64,000 bases of DNA, from assembly GCA_016714785.1 (NCBI GenBank), contig JADKCC010000010.1, forward strand, positions 248,001 through 312,000, read 5' to 3'. Positions within the stretch are counted from its first letter, which is position 1. Each line of letters begins with the position of its first letter. The translations under genes and the position numbers were made by a program. The notes under the pieces were generated by a model that was given only the letters and a program-made list of their open reading frames with translations, was not told the DNA's origin and searched no databases. Below are positions 34,373-43,593 of this stretch, piece after piece. The DNA is from Saprospiraceae bacterium (lineage in GTDB: Bacteria > Bacteroidota > Bacteroidia > Chitinophagales > Saprospiraceae).

Positions 34373-37300
34373 CTATTCACCATTAATAATCAACTGAAAT
34401 CCAGTCAAAACGGTAATTATGGCATTGGTCGCCATTTTGATCATTTTTATTTCATCATTCATATCCACCTCAGGGAAATGTGGTATATTATTAGGGACGA
34501 TGACTATTGTATTTTCATTGGGTAATCTGCTTTTGTTCCAGTTGCATCTTTCCGACCATAAGTTATTAACTTGACCTTGCCATGTAAGCGTATTATTACA
34601 ATCAGAAGGAGGCAAATTATCTAAGAGCGCTTGATATTTTGGTGCAGTGGTTGAATATGGCGGTTGAATATCTATATCCTCCATTACTCCCCAAGAACCA
34701 TAAACACTTTCTTGTGGTCCTGCAAGACTAAAATTGGAAGCTAATTTGCATCCCCATTTACGAATAGAATCATGCATCATATCATACATTTCGTACATGA
34801 GTGTACTATTCTGTGCGTCCCACATAGCTTGTTGATAAGGGTAAGGACTTCCGAAAACATTCCCCACAAAATGTTGGCCACCTTCATAAGTGATGACTTC
34901 TTTTCCAAAAACCTGTATGTTTCTATAATCCTGTTTGACCAAATTTTTGAAGCTATTGAAATTGTTTTGGGCATTTTGCATTACGTCATTGACTGTTGCC
35001 GTAGCACCCAACAAGTCTAAGCGAGGTATTCCATTATTATCATGGTCAAGTCCAAAGTAATGTGTGGGTGATCCAAAATCCCAATCATCTTGGTTTAAAT
35101 GTGCCAATATTTGCTCATTTAGGTAATTAAAGCCAGCTTGAATACCCAAGACTCTTTTTACACGACATTCTTCACCAACAAAAATGGAGTGCCAAATATC
35201 AAAAGTATTTTTAGCTTTTAGTGCCATAGCTCTACCGTAATTAAGATTGAAAGGTCTATTATCGTTATTGTAGTTGGCTTGTGAAAATATCCAATTCCAA
35301 ACTTCATTGCTATATTCGATATAAATGGTGATGTCAGGATCCAATTGGTTTTTAAAAAGCGTGGCCATTTGCACGATAAAATCATTATCAGCTGCATGAG
35401 GGACACATATCCATATATCTTTTTTGGTTTGATTGGCGAGTTGGATGATGAGCTCGTAAGGTACGCCACGAGCGTCACCATAAGTAAATCTACCCAAGAG
35501 TGGTCTATCGCCCCATTGAACCATAGGATTGTTGTTGGTATGTTGCCAATCCATGTATCTGATGACCGAAAAAGGTGCAATCTTATCGACAAATCCTTGA
35601 TAAAAAGGTTGGATATTAAGATCAACAAACTCATCTGCCAATCTCACTACTCTGATATTCCTAATATGGTTGCCCAATGTGGACTGGGTAAGCTGAAACC
35701 AGAAGGTTCCGTCTCCACCAAGTGTAAATTGGATACGCCCTGAAATCTGATTTATATTAGATAAGCTTCCACTTAGATCAATGGTGCCATTTCCATCATA
35801 TAACAAAACATACGTTTGTCCAGAAGGCATATTTCGTCCTTCTGACGATACGAAATACCTAAGCAAGATATTACCATGTGAGGTTGATTGTGGCAAAGAT
35901 GTAGGATATCCATCTATATCAAATGTCATTTGAGAAAAAATATTACTATTTGTCGATTCGTCAAATGACCAACAATTGCAAGCAGCAGTATAAGGAATTG
36001 CTTCTCCACGCGTATTTTTCATAAAATTGCGCATAGCTCTATGTGGCTCCCAATCTGCAAATCCAGGTAAATTAGTGCCAATTTCCATAGCGCAAGGAGC
36101 AGGTTGCCATCCGATGCACCTGCTGCTGTCTATTGGGACATGTAAGGTGTATTGGTCACTACACCCATTGGCGCCTGATACACTCAACTGATACTGACCA
36201 GTCATTAAGTTTGTATAGTTATTTCCTGATGATGGTATGATCGGAATACCATTGAACGTTAGGGTACGTGTGGTATTGGCTTCTGTATGTATTTGTAGAT
36301 GACCACCTGTGCCATTACAGGCTGCTAGGCTTACAGCAGTGATAGACGACAAGCATGGAAATCTGCCATTTTCATCTAATAAAGTAATGACTACTGATGT
36401 AGAATGTGAATTATTATTGATGTCAGTTACAGTAAGTGTTGCAGTTGACTGTCCGCCGCCAGTTGAATATATATGAGTTGGATTGGATATGGAAGAAGAT
36501 GGAGTACCATCACCAAAATTCCATAAATAGGAAAGTACACCACCAGCAGGGTTTAAAGAACCAATGCCATCAAATGCTACTGTTAATGGCGCCATTCCTG
36601 TAGTTGGTGTAGCATTGATGATGGCAATAGGTGGGCTATTGAAAGTAATGTCTTGGTCTGGTGCGACACACGCATAAGTAGTGGCCATTCTAATTTCATC
36701 TATAGCGCTTTTATCGTAATTACTACCGCCATAATATGAAATACTTTTGAAAAGCAAAGGAGCTGGACTAGTATGGCTGAAAGTAGGTGTATTGGTTCCA
36801 TCATTTCCAAGATTACTAGGATTTACGTAAATGTTGATGACTGTATTTGTAGGGTTGAATTGCATTTGCAAAACAATGAAAGCTTCAACTCCAACAACAA
36901 GCGGAATAGACGTCGGATAGACCACATTATTGATACCAAGCGACCATCTTTTTTGACCTCCTACATCTGATGATGGTCCAAAATATCCAACCTGAATTCT
37001 ATCATTGTTTGGTGCATGTGGATATGTAACTATGTTTTGATTGTGCAATTCTACAACTACATCATCACTATCATTGACATCTTTGCGCATAAGCATACTA
37101 AACCATAGATCTTGTCCTGTTGTCTCTGAACCTATAGAATTACCACTTGTTCCAACATAAGCCCCGAATGGACCATTGTTGTCTAAATTAAGTGCTCTTC
37201 CTGATACTCTATACTGCCATCCTCCAGAGGCATGTACACCAGTATTTTGCAGATCCTGATAGGATAGATTTAGACTTTTAGTTTGATAGCCAGGTAAGTT

Positions 37301-38587
37301 TACACTATTGTCTTGCACCTGCCAAACATCTCCAAAACCTATACCTGTGTCAAGTTGATGTAGCGGAATATTTTGTATATAATCAAAAGGTTCATAAAGT
37401 AAATAATCGCAATTATTACCATTACTTGCTGGTTGAACATTAATTATAGATGTTGCCGAATGGCTATTATTATTACTATCCGTAACAGTAAGTGTAGCTG
37501 TGAAATTGCCTTGACTATAATAAGTGTGATTGACCTGTACACCTGATAAAGTAGCCGACCCATCACCAAAATTCCAATCATAAGTCAATGATCCGCTTCC
37601 ATTATTGATTGATTGACTTCCGTCAAAAGAAACACTCAATGGAGTTATACCAGAAGTGACATCTGTATCAATAACAGCCATTACTGGTGATGTATAAATA
37701 CCAGTACGAGGATACGAAGTCACTACCTCCCAAATCATGTTTTGGAGGTAAGTTGCTAGAGCTGGGCTTGGTATTTGTTGACCTGGCAATGGGTTAGGTA
37801 ATAAATCATTAGGTAATCCAACAGGACTGACATTGTATATACAGGCGTAATGGATCATAGCGATTGCATAGTCTCCTAACGAATTGGTATGTATGTTGTC
37901 ACTAAAAAATTGATTAAAATTGCTAATTCCTGGAACTATCCCCGCTATAACATCATCGTACAATCTAGCCATCATTTTATGTCCTGGGATGATATAGACA
38001 TTGGTTGCTCCTGTCGGTTTATTGGCATTTGCAATATCTTGTCTAACTTCCCATTCAATGCCTAAAGTATCTAATTTTAATCTAAAAGGGCCATCAGAAC
38101 CGTCAATATTTATCCAATTAGTCCAAAGCAAGGTCGAAGCACCGGCACCATTGTTGCCATTATTCCAGGCATGGTTGACCCATGTAGAAAATATGTCACG
38201 CTGATCTTGTATACAATCTTGGTACCAACTAGCCGAATTACCTCCAGGATAACACATATTGGCAACTTCAGTAATTGATAATAATTCAAATTCATTAATA
38301 TTAATTTTTGCATCTGGATACCCAGAAGAATTATTCCAGCGATAACTCATAGGAGACCCAGGAATTGTTGATTTGCCAATATCATCACCAGCCCAAGTTC
38401 CGCGTAGGTTTGTAATAAGCTCAACAAACTGACCAGGCCAAGGCTGACCAAATAGGGGATCCGTTAGGCTATGTCCACTATGTATTTGTTTTATGGTTAG
38501 TGGATAAGCTTGCTTTGGAGGTAGGTTTTGGCTTTTAACATTTGTAAATATTAAAAAAAGTGTAAATATTATTAACGATCGAGCCAT
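34373..38587 (-). CDS. Multimodular secreted protein: SGNH-like, PKD, glycosidase-like
   Basis: A 1,404-residue exported protein (signal ending FTNVKSQNL). Modules in order: residues ~20-300, an SGNH-like domain with IHSGHSLTDPLF as block I and FFSDNIHTNSLGDYAI as block V (Ser and Asp-X-X-His); a PKD domain (~305-390, DWNFGDGSATLSG); a jelly-roll-like region (~395-650, from YLLYEPFDYIQNI); a second PKD (~655-745, LWNFGDGTPSS); an Ig-like region; and ~850-1370, a barrel-like region with NIRVVRLADEF, SVIRYMDWQHTNN, IYIEYSNEVWNW and EVITYEGGQH, resembling bacterial cellulose-binding/glycosidase-like proteins, with Glu in NEVWN and YEGGQ as candidate catalytic residues. The tail (CNWNKSRLPNENTIVIVPNN) is a beta-solenoid-like end without a standard T9SS signal. 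Downstream of a shorter paralog with a 31-base gap. Substrate unknown; a polysaccharide esterase plus glycosidase is inferred. Confidence 0.75.
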   Translation of the reverse strand: MARSLIIFTLFLIFTNVKSQNLPPKQAYPLTIKQIHSGHSLTDPLFGQPWPGQFVELITNLRGTWAGDDIGKSTIPGSPMSYRWNNSSGYPDAKININEFELLSITEVANMCYPGGNSASWYQDCIQDQRDIFSTWVNHAWNNGNNGAGASTLLWTNWINIDGSDGPFRLKLDTLGIEWEVRQDIANANKPTGATNVYIIPGHKMMARLYDDVIAGIVPGISNFNQFFSDNIHTNSLGDYAIAMIHYACIYNVSPVGLPNDLLPNPLPGQQIPSPALATYLQNMIWEVVTSYPRTGIYTSPVMAVIDTDVTSGITPLSVSFDGSQSINNGSGSLTYDWNFGDGSATLSGVQVNHTYYSQGNFTATLTVTDSNNNSHSATSIINVQPASNGNNCDYLLYEPFDYIQNIPLHQLDTGIGFGDVWQVQDNSVNLPGYQTKSLNLSYQDLQNTGVHASGGWQYRVSGRALNLDNNGPFGAYVGTSGNSIGSETTGQDLWFSMLMRKDVNDSDDVVVELHNQNIVTYPHAPNNDRIQVGYFGPSSDVGGQKRWSLGINNVVYPTSIPLVVGVEAFIVLQMQFNPTNTVINIYVNPSNLGNDGTNTPTFSHTSPAPLLFKSISYYGGSNYDKSAIDEIRMATTYACVAPDQDITFNSPPIAIINATPTTGMAPLTVAFDGIGSLNPAGGVLSYLWNFGDGTPSSSISNPTHIYSTGGGQSTATLTVTDINNNSHSTSVVITLLDENGRFPCLSSITAVSLAACNGTGGHLQIHTEANTTRTLTFNGIPIIPSSGNNYTNLMTGQYQLSVSGANGCSDQYTLHVPIDSSRCIGWQPAPCAMEIGTNLPGFADWEPHRAMRNFMKNTRGEAIPYTAACNCWSFDESTNSNIFSQMTFDIDGYPTSLPQSTSHGNILLRYFVSSEGRNMPSGQTYVLLYDGNGTIDLSGSLSNINQISGRIQFTLGGDGTFWFQLTQSTLGNHIRNIRVVRLADEFVDLNIQPFYQGFVDKIAPFSVIRYMDWQHTNNNPMVQWGDRPLLGRFTYGDARGVPYELIIQLANQTKKDIWICVPHAADNDFIVQMATLFKNQLDPDITIYIEYSNEVWNWIFSQANYNNDNRPFNLNYGRAMALKAKNTFDIWHSIFVGEECRVKRVLGIQAGFNYLNEQILAHLNQDDWDFGSPTHYFGLDHDNNGIPRLDLLGATATVNDVMQNAQNNFNSFKNLVKQDYRNIQVFGKEVITYEGGQHFVGNVFGSPYPYQQAMWDAQNSTLMYEMYDMMHDSIRKWGCKLASNFSLAGPQESVYGSWGVMEDIDIQPPYSTTAPKYQALLDNLPPSDCNNTLTWQGQVNNLWSERCNWNKSRLPNENTIVIVPNNIPHFPEVDMNDEIKMIKMATNAIITVLTGFQLIINGE

Positions 38588-38618
38588 GATAGATGTATTA
38601 TAAGCTTTTAATAGTAAT

Positions 38619-39764
38619 TTAGTGTTTTACAAATCTTTTGACATATTTGTCTGCTTTGAGTACATAGATACCAGCAATAAAGTGACTTAAATCAATATTG
38701 GTTTCTGACCCCTCATAGACAACTGCACCCATATTGTTAAAAATCTTTATATTGCCAAAAACGTAATTTAGGTTTTTGTGACTTAAGCTGATTTTATCTA
38801 CAGTTGGGTTGGGGGATAAACTAATTTCATTTGAGGGATCATATTCTTCCAAATTAGATGTGTTTTCTTTTACACCAGTACGTTCATAATTTGTCACTAT
38901 TTCCCAGACTAATTTTTGCAAATATTGAGCTAATGCAGGAGTAGGAAGTGGTGTTCCCGCTGGTGGATTATCAATTAATTTATGCGGCAGACCTAATGGG
39001 TTGATATTGTAAATACAAGCATAGTGAATCAATGCAATAGCGTAGGCTCCAAGTTCATTGACATGTATATTATCAGAAAAAAATTGATTAAAATGTGTTA
39101 TGTCTGGCACTATTCCAGCTTGAACATCATCATATAAACGTGCCATCATTTTGTGGCCAGGTATGATATAAACAGGTGGTGCTCCATTTGGTCTATTCAG
39201 ATTGGCATGATCTTGCATTCGTTCCCACTCGGCACCTAAGTTATTAAGCATTTGTCTGAATGGACCATCAGCATCATTGATACTGACCCAAGTTGTCCAC
39301 AGAAGGGTAGGGGCACCTTTACCTTGATTTCCATTAACCCAAGCATTGTTAGTGAATAAAGTGAGGTATTCTCTTTGTTCTTTGATGCAATCTTGATACC
39401 AACTAGCATTACTCCCTCCTTCATAACACAAGTTGGCCACTTCGGTAACACATAGCAATTCGAACTCTTTGATATCATTTTTTGCATCAGGATAACCAGA
39501 TGAATTGTTCCATCTCCATCGCATAGGCGATCCAGGGATAGTAGATTTCCCTATTTCATTTCCTGCCCATTGGCCTCTAACTTGTGTCATAAGATTGACA
39601 TATTGACCTGGCCAATGTGGGTAGAATAATGGATCTGTAAGACTATGCCCTGAGTGTATCTGTTTTACATTAAAAGGGTATGCTTGTTTTGGTGGGAGAG
39701 TTTGACTAAAAGCAAAATCTGTGCATAGTAACGCCATTAAAAAAAGAAAATATACATTTTTCAT
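38619..39764 (-). CDS. Secreted SGNH-like protein with T9SS type A signal
   Basis: A 381-residue paralog of the N-terminal part of the downstream gene: LPPKQAYPFNVKQIHSGHSL, GNEIGKSTIPGSPMRWRWNN, EVANLCYEGGSNASWYQDCI, YIIPGHKMMARLYDDVQAGI and FFSDNIHVNELGAYAIALIH recur almost word for word. It ends with a type A T9SS domain (LSPNPTVDKISLSHKNLN...LSHFIAGIYVLKADKYVKRF). An SGNH-type hydrolase (esterase or lipase-like) secreted through T9SS is likely: the GHSL box replaces the usual GDS, and the Asp-His pair is in SDNIHVN. It is the first gene of the pair, so a tandem duplication followed by fusion to new modules explains the layout. Confidence 0.8.
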   Translation of the reverse strand: MKNVYFLFLMALLCTDFAFSQTLPPKQAYPFNVKQIHSGHSLTDPLFYPHWPGQYVNLMTQVRGQWAGNEIGKSTIPGSPMRWRWNNSSGYPDAKNDIKEFELLCVTEVANLCYEGGSNASWYQDCIKEQREYLTLFTNNAWVNGNQGKGAPTLLWTTWVSINDADGPFRQMLNNLGAEWERMQDHANLNRPNGAPPVYIIPGHKMMARLYDDVQAGIVPDITHFNQFFSDNIHVNELGAYAIALIHYACIYNINPLGLPHKLIDNPPAGTPLPTPALAQYLQKLVWEIVTNYERTGVKENTSNLEEYDPSNEISLSPNPTVDKISLSHKNLNYVFGNIKIFNNMGAVVYEGSETNIDLSHFIAGIYVLKADKYVKRFVKH

Positions 39765-39956
39765 AATTTATTTAATTTTAGATTTGGAATAGATCATAAC
39801 TATCTGTTGTTAGTTATAAAGACGATTTTGTGCCAATTTGCCCTACTGTTTTATCAAAAAAATGTAGTCTCTTAGATATAAATTACTCTAAAACAGACTA
39901 GTCAAAAAGATGGGATTTCTGTTTAGACTTCATTTTCCAATAAAAATAAGACACTT

Positions 39957-40955
39957 TTAAGCAGTGGGATTCATCATCATCCAAAGGGCATCTTTGAGTT
40001 CATTAAGTCCTTTTTGGGCTACTGAAGATATAAAATAGAAAGGCGCATCTATTTTTATTTCTGGTCTAATGATATCCAGCCATTCGTCTTCTACCAAATC
40101 GCATTTTGTAATGGCAAGCATTCTGGGCTTATCCACGAGATCTGGATTGTACATATTAAGTTCATTGAGTAAGATGTAGTAGTCTTTGCTAATATCATTG
40201 GAGTCGATAGGGACCATAAATAATAGTACGGCATTTCTTTCGATATGTCTCAGGAATCGCAGACCTAAGCCTTTACCTTCATGAGCATGCTCAATGATAC
40301 CTGGTATGTCTGCCATCACGAAGGAGCGAGAATCTCTATAATTTACAATACCAAGATTGGGTACTAAAGTAGTAAATGGATAATTGGCTATTTCTGGTTT
40401 GGCTGCAGTGATAGAAGCTAATAGACTAGATTTGCCTGCATTAGGAAAACCTACTAAGCCAACATCTGCAAGAACTTTTAATTCTAATATTTTCCATACT
40501 TCCGAGCCACTCTCACCAGGTTGGGCATACTCAGGTGTTTGTTTGGTAGCAGATTTGTATTGCGCATTACCTTGTCCGCCTCTCCCACCTTTGGCGATGA
40601 TGCGTGTTTCGCCATCTTGTGTGATCTCAAAGTCTATTTCTCCTGTCTCGAAGTCACGTGCTACGGTACCAAGAGGTACTTCTAAGATGACATCGTCACC
40701 ATTAGCGCCTGTACTATTATTGCCAGAGCCATTGACACCCGGCGTTGCGATGACATGTTTTTTATACTTTAATGCTAGTAGTGTCCAAACATTAGAGTTG
40801 CCTTTTAGTATGATATGACCACCTCGGCCACCATTGCCTCCATCTGGTCCGCCCATACTGTTCATCTTATCTCTGAAAAAGTGTGATGAACCCGCTCCTC
40901 CAGCGCCGGACCTACAACAGATCTTTACATAATCAACAAAATTCTGTTCAGCCAC
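39957..40955 (-). CDS. obgE: GTPase ObgE/CgtA
   Basis: A 332-residue Obg GTPase required for ribosome assembly and stress control. The glycine-rich Obg fold fills residues 1-158 (FVDYVKICCRSGAGGAGSSH, GGPDGGNGGRGGHIIL). The G domain has GFPNAGKSSLL (G1), DIPGIIE (G3) and TKCD (G4). Length is typical of the Bacteroidota form without the C-terminal OCT domain. It follows adk by 50 bases on the same strand; the two are probably co-transcribed. Confidence 0.97.
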   Translation of the reverse strand: MAEQNFVDYVKICCRSGAGGAGSSHFFRDKMNSMGGPDGGNGGRGGHIILKGNSNVWTLLALKYKKHVIATPGVNGSGNNSTGANGDDVILEVPLGTVARDFETGEIDFEITQDGETRIIAKGGRGGQGNAQYKSATKQTPEYAQPGESGSEVWKILELKVLADVGLVGFPNAGKSSLLASITAAKPEIANYPFTTLVPNLGIVNYRDSRSFVMADIPGIIEHAHEGKGLGLRFLRHIERNAVLLFMVPIDSNDISKDYYILLNELNMYNPDLVDKPRMLAITKCDLVEDEWLDIIRPEIKIDAPFYFISSVAQKGLNELKDALWMMMNPTA

Positions 40956-41005
40956 GCTTATTTATGTTTAATGAATCCTTATTAATAAAAACTATAAAAA
41001 TATTT

Positions 41006-41584
41006 TCAACAACAAGCTTCATCAATGGCATCCACCAATCTAGCGAAGATTTCGTCAATACTACCTACTCCTTCGATGAGTTTTGATTTATTTGTTTGAG
41101 CATAAAAATCAAAAACCTGAGCTGTTTCAGCTTTATAAATTGAGATTCTGTTTCTAATGATTGACTCATCGTTGTCATCAGCTCGGCCAGATGATTTGCC
41201 CCTATTGAGCAATCTGCTTACAAGTTCTTCTTCTGGAACATCTAGTGCTACCAAAGCAGTTACCTCGGTGCCTTTTTCATTAAGGAAGGCATCCAATGCT
41301 TCAGCTTGTGCAATGGTACGTGGGAAACCATCAAATATTATTCCACTAGCATCAGGATTGGCATCTACTTTGTTTTTGAGCATGCCAATGGTTACTTCAT
41401 CTGGTACCAGTTCTCCTTTTGCCATGTATTCTTTGGCTTTCAGGCCTAAAGGTGTGTTATTACCCATTTCGTATCTAAAAAGGTCACCTGTACTAATATG
41501 GAGTATTCCATATTTTTCTATTAGTTTTTCGGCTTGTGTTCCTTTGCCTGAACCAGGAGGACCGAATAAAATTAAATTTAACAT
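41006..41584 (-). CDS. adk: Adenylate kinase
   Basis: A 192-residue adenylate kinase (AMP + ATP to 2 ADP). P-loop LFGPPGSGKGTQAEKL at residues 6-21, AMP-binding STGDLFRYEMGNNTPLGLKA, FDGFPRTIAQAEAL and the short LID (RGKSSGRADDNDESIIRNRI), without the four-Cys zinc motif of long-LID forms. Complete. Upstream of obgE. Confidence 0.97.
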   Translation of the reverse strand: MLNLILFGPPGSGKGTQAEKLIEKYGILHISTGDLFRYEMGNNTPLGLKAKEYMAKGELVPDEVTIGMLKNKVDANPDASGIIFDGFPRTIAQAEALDAFLNEKGTEVTALVALDVPEEELVSRLLNRGKSSGRADDNDESIIRNRISIYKAETAQVFDFYAQTNKSKLIEGVGSIDEIFARLVDAIDEACC

Positions 41585-41671
41585 ATCCTAAAATGTGTTT
41601 GAGCTGTAAAGGTAGAAAAATCTAATCTTTAAATTATCTAAATTGATTTAATTAGTATAATCATTAACCAT

Positions 41672-43384
41672 TTATTTAGAATCTAAAGGTGTTGTATCAG
41701 GTAATTGTTTATGTTTCTTTATAAATTTATAGAAAACATCGAGTATTACTCCTGGATTAAAACTAATGTCTCGGATGGCCATTATGGTAAATACGACAGC
41801 CCATGGTGTCAAAATGATACATGGTATCCAAGCTGCTTGCAAACCAGTGGTTGCATCTGACCTGACCAATTTTTCTCCATATATGGTGCTGATTATAAAG
41901 ATCATGTAAAAAAGTATTGCAACTAGTAATGGATATCCATATCCACCTTTACGTATGATGCTGCCTAGTGGGGCACCAATAAATAGAAAAAGGATACAAA
42001 CTACTGCCCAACTATATTGCTGATTGAGTCTTAAGGTGTATTTTTGTTTTTGTTTATTGTAATCTTCATTTGTGTTAGATAGCGTGAGTAATTCATCTCT
42101 GTCTCTTGACAAGTCTGATTGAGCACGGATGATGACATCCCTGAAGTCTATAGAGTCTATTGTTTGTGCAAAATATTTGATAGAATCTAGATGTATAGCA
42201 TCTTTTTGCTCTACCAATCTAGGCTTATTTAATCTCGCAATGGGAGTTTCAATTATGGTTTGCGGAATCGGTTTTTGAATTAAGACTTTTTTAAGTGATT
42301 TCTTTTTGACACTTTTGATATCTCTATCTTTCTGGATGTGAGACGAAGTTTTTAAAGAGTCTCGTTTTGCACTTTCTTGTATATTGTAAGCGAAAGTGTC
42401 AATATTATTGTTTGTTGATGTATTGTATCTTAATGCATATTGCTTGGGCTCATTGGCTAATGTGTCATTGACTTCTTTTTCTTCCGAAAAGAGAATGGCC
42501 ATTTTGTTATGGAGTTTTTCATTATTATTGTCGATATTCATCTTAAAAGAGTCGATGGCAGCTTTAAGCTGAAAAGAATTCATCATCTGCTCTCGGTCTC
42601 TGTTGAAATTGAGCAAACCTTCTTCTCCATCAAAAATACTCATGTCAAAGGTTTTGGACCATTTATCAAAGTACATGCGAGTGAAGGGTCTCTCAGTTTT
42701 ATCAGAACCCAATTTTGATTTTTTTTCTCCTTCTTGATAACTTATTCCAGTGTCCAATTCCATGACAAAGTACTTACCTTCTTGTGCAGTGTACATTTGG
42801 CCACTTTTGGCAGACATTATACGGATTAGACTTTTGTCGTTGGCTGTGTGGTCATATATAAGTACATCGTGGATGTCTCTTTTATTTTTTTCTATTTCGT
42901 TGACCCGTATGATGGTTTCATTAAATGCATCATTGAAGATACCTTGTTCTATAGCCAAAGCGGACTTTTGTTTTTTGATGGCAATAAATCGTTTATTGAA
43001 CTGAAGAAGGGATGCAGGCTTTAAAAAATTTGCCGAAAGGATAGAAAATATTCCGATACCAAACGCGATCACCATACTTGGCCACATTATTCTGAGCAAA
43101 GATATACCCGCAGATTTCATACTCGATAGCTCATATTTCTCTGCCATATCTCCAAAAACCATCACCGAAGATATCAACACAGTAATCGGTACAGCCATTG
43201 GTATCAAGGTAACTGCATAATAAAATATTAACTCCAATAACTCAAATATAGATAATCCTTTACCCAGAATTTCGTCTATATACTTCCATAAAAATTGCAT
43301 AACCAATACAAATGTCGCTATAAAATAGGACAAGATGGCTGGACCTATGAAACTGGTGGAAATAAGTTTATCTATCTTCTTCAA
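41672..43384 (-). CDS. LptF/LptG family permease (YjgP/YjgQ)
   Basis: A 570-residue inner membrane protein with six helices in the LptF/LptG arrangement: three at the N-terminus (FIGPAILSYFIATFVLVMQF, FYYAVTLIPMAVPITVLISS, MWPSMVIAFGIGIFSILSAN), a large periplasmic beta-jelly-roll part that is longer than in E. coli and includes a charged coil (KSVKKKSLKKVLIQK), and three at the C-terminus (YSWAVVCILFLFIGAPLGSI, GYPLLVAILFYMIFIISTIY, WIPCIILTPWAVVFTIMAI). These permeases pull lipopolysaccharide from the inner membrane for transport to the surface. A promoter box (43410-43417, minus) lies 25 bases upstream. Confidence 0.92.
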   Translation of the reverse strand: MKKIDKLISTSFIGPAILSYFIATFVLVMQFLWKYIDEILGKGLSIFELLELIFYYAVTLIPMAVPITVLISSVMVFGDMAEKYELSSMKSAGISLLRIMWPSMVIAFGIGIFSILSANFLKPASLLQFNKRFIAIKKQKSALAIEQGIFNDAFNETIIRVNEIEKNKRDIHDVLIYDHTANDKSLIRIMSAKSGQMYTAQEGKYFVMELDTGISYQEGEKKSKLGSDKTERPFTRMYFDKWSKTFDMSIFDGEEGLLNFNRDREQMMNSFQLKAAIDSFKMNIDNNNEKLHNKMAILFSEEKEVNDTLANEPKQYALRYNTSTNNNIDTFAYNIQESAKRDSLKTSSHIQKDRDIKSVKKKSLKKVLIQKPIPQTIIETPIARLNKPRLVEQKDAIHLDSIKYFAQTIDSIDFRDVIIRAQSDLSRDRDELLTLSNTNEDYNKQKQKYTLRLNQQYSWAVVCILFLFIGAPLGSIIRKGGYGYPLLVAILFYMIFIISTIYGEKLVRSDATTGLQAAWIPCIILTPWAVVFTIMAIRDISFNPGVILDVFYKFIKKHKQLPDTTPLDSK

Positions 43385-43409
43385 TACTTATGATGAATGA
43401 TTTGTGATG

Positions 43410-43417
43410 CAAAAGTA
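43410..43417 (-). promoter_or_regulatory. -7 promoter box of LptF/LptG gene
   Basis: CAAAAGTA on the plus strand is TACTTTTG on the minus strand, a TAnnTTTG match 25 bases before the start. Confidence 0.45.
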
Positions 43418-43559
43418 AGTAAAGTTATGATGAAATCAAGGAGTTAAAAATTAGAAAGACTTTTTTATGATTTATTTAATATTTTTGGAGTAGCAATGTA
43501 CCATTTTAGAGAATAGTTCTTTTTAAATTCTATTGTTGGCTTAAGGATGATATCTTTAT

Positions 43560-43567
43560 TATCTTTG
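43560..43567 (+). promoter_or_regulatory. -7 promoter box of recF
   Basis: TATCTTTG fits TAnnTTTG, 26 bases before the TTG start of recF, which supports that unusual start. Confidence 0.5.
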
Positions 43568-43593
43568 CGGCTTATCAATTTGATTTTGAACCA

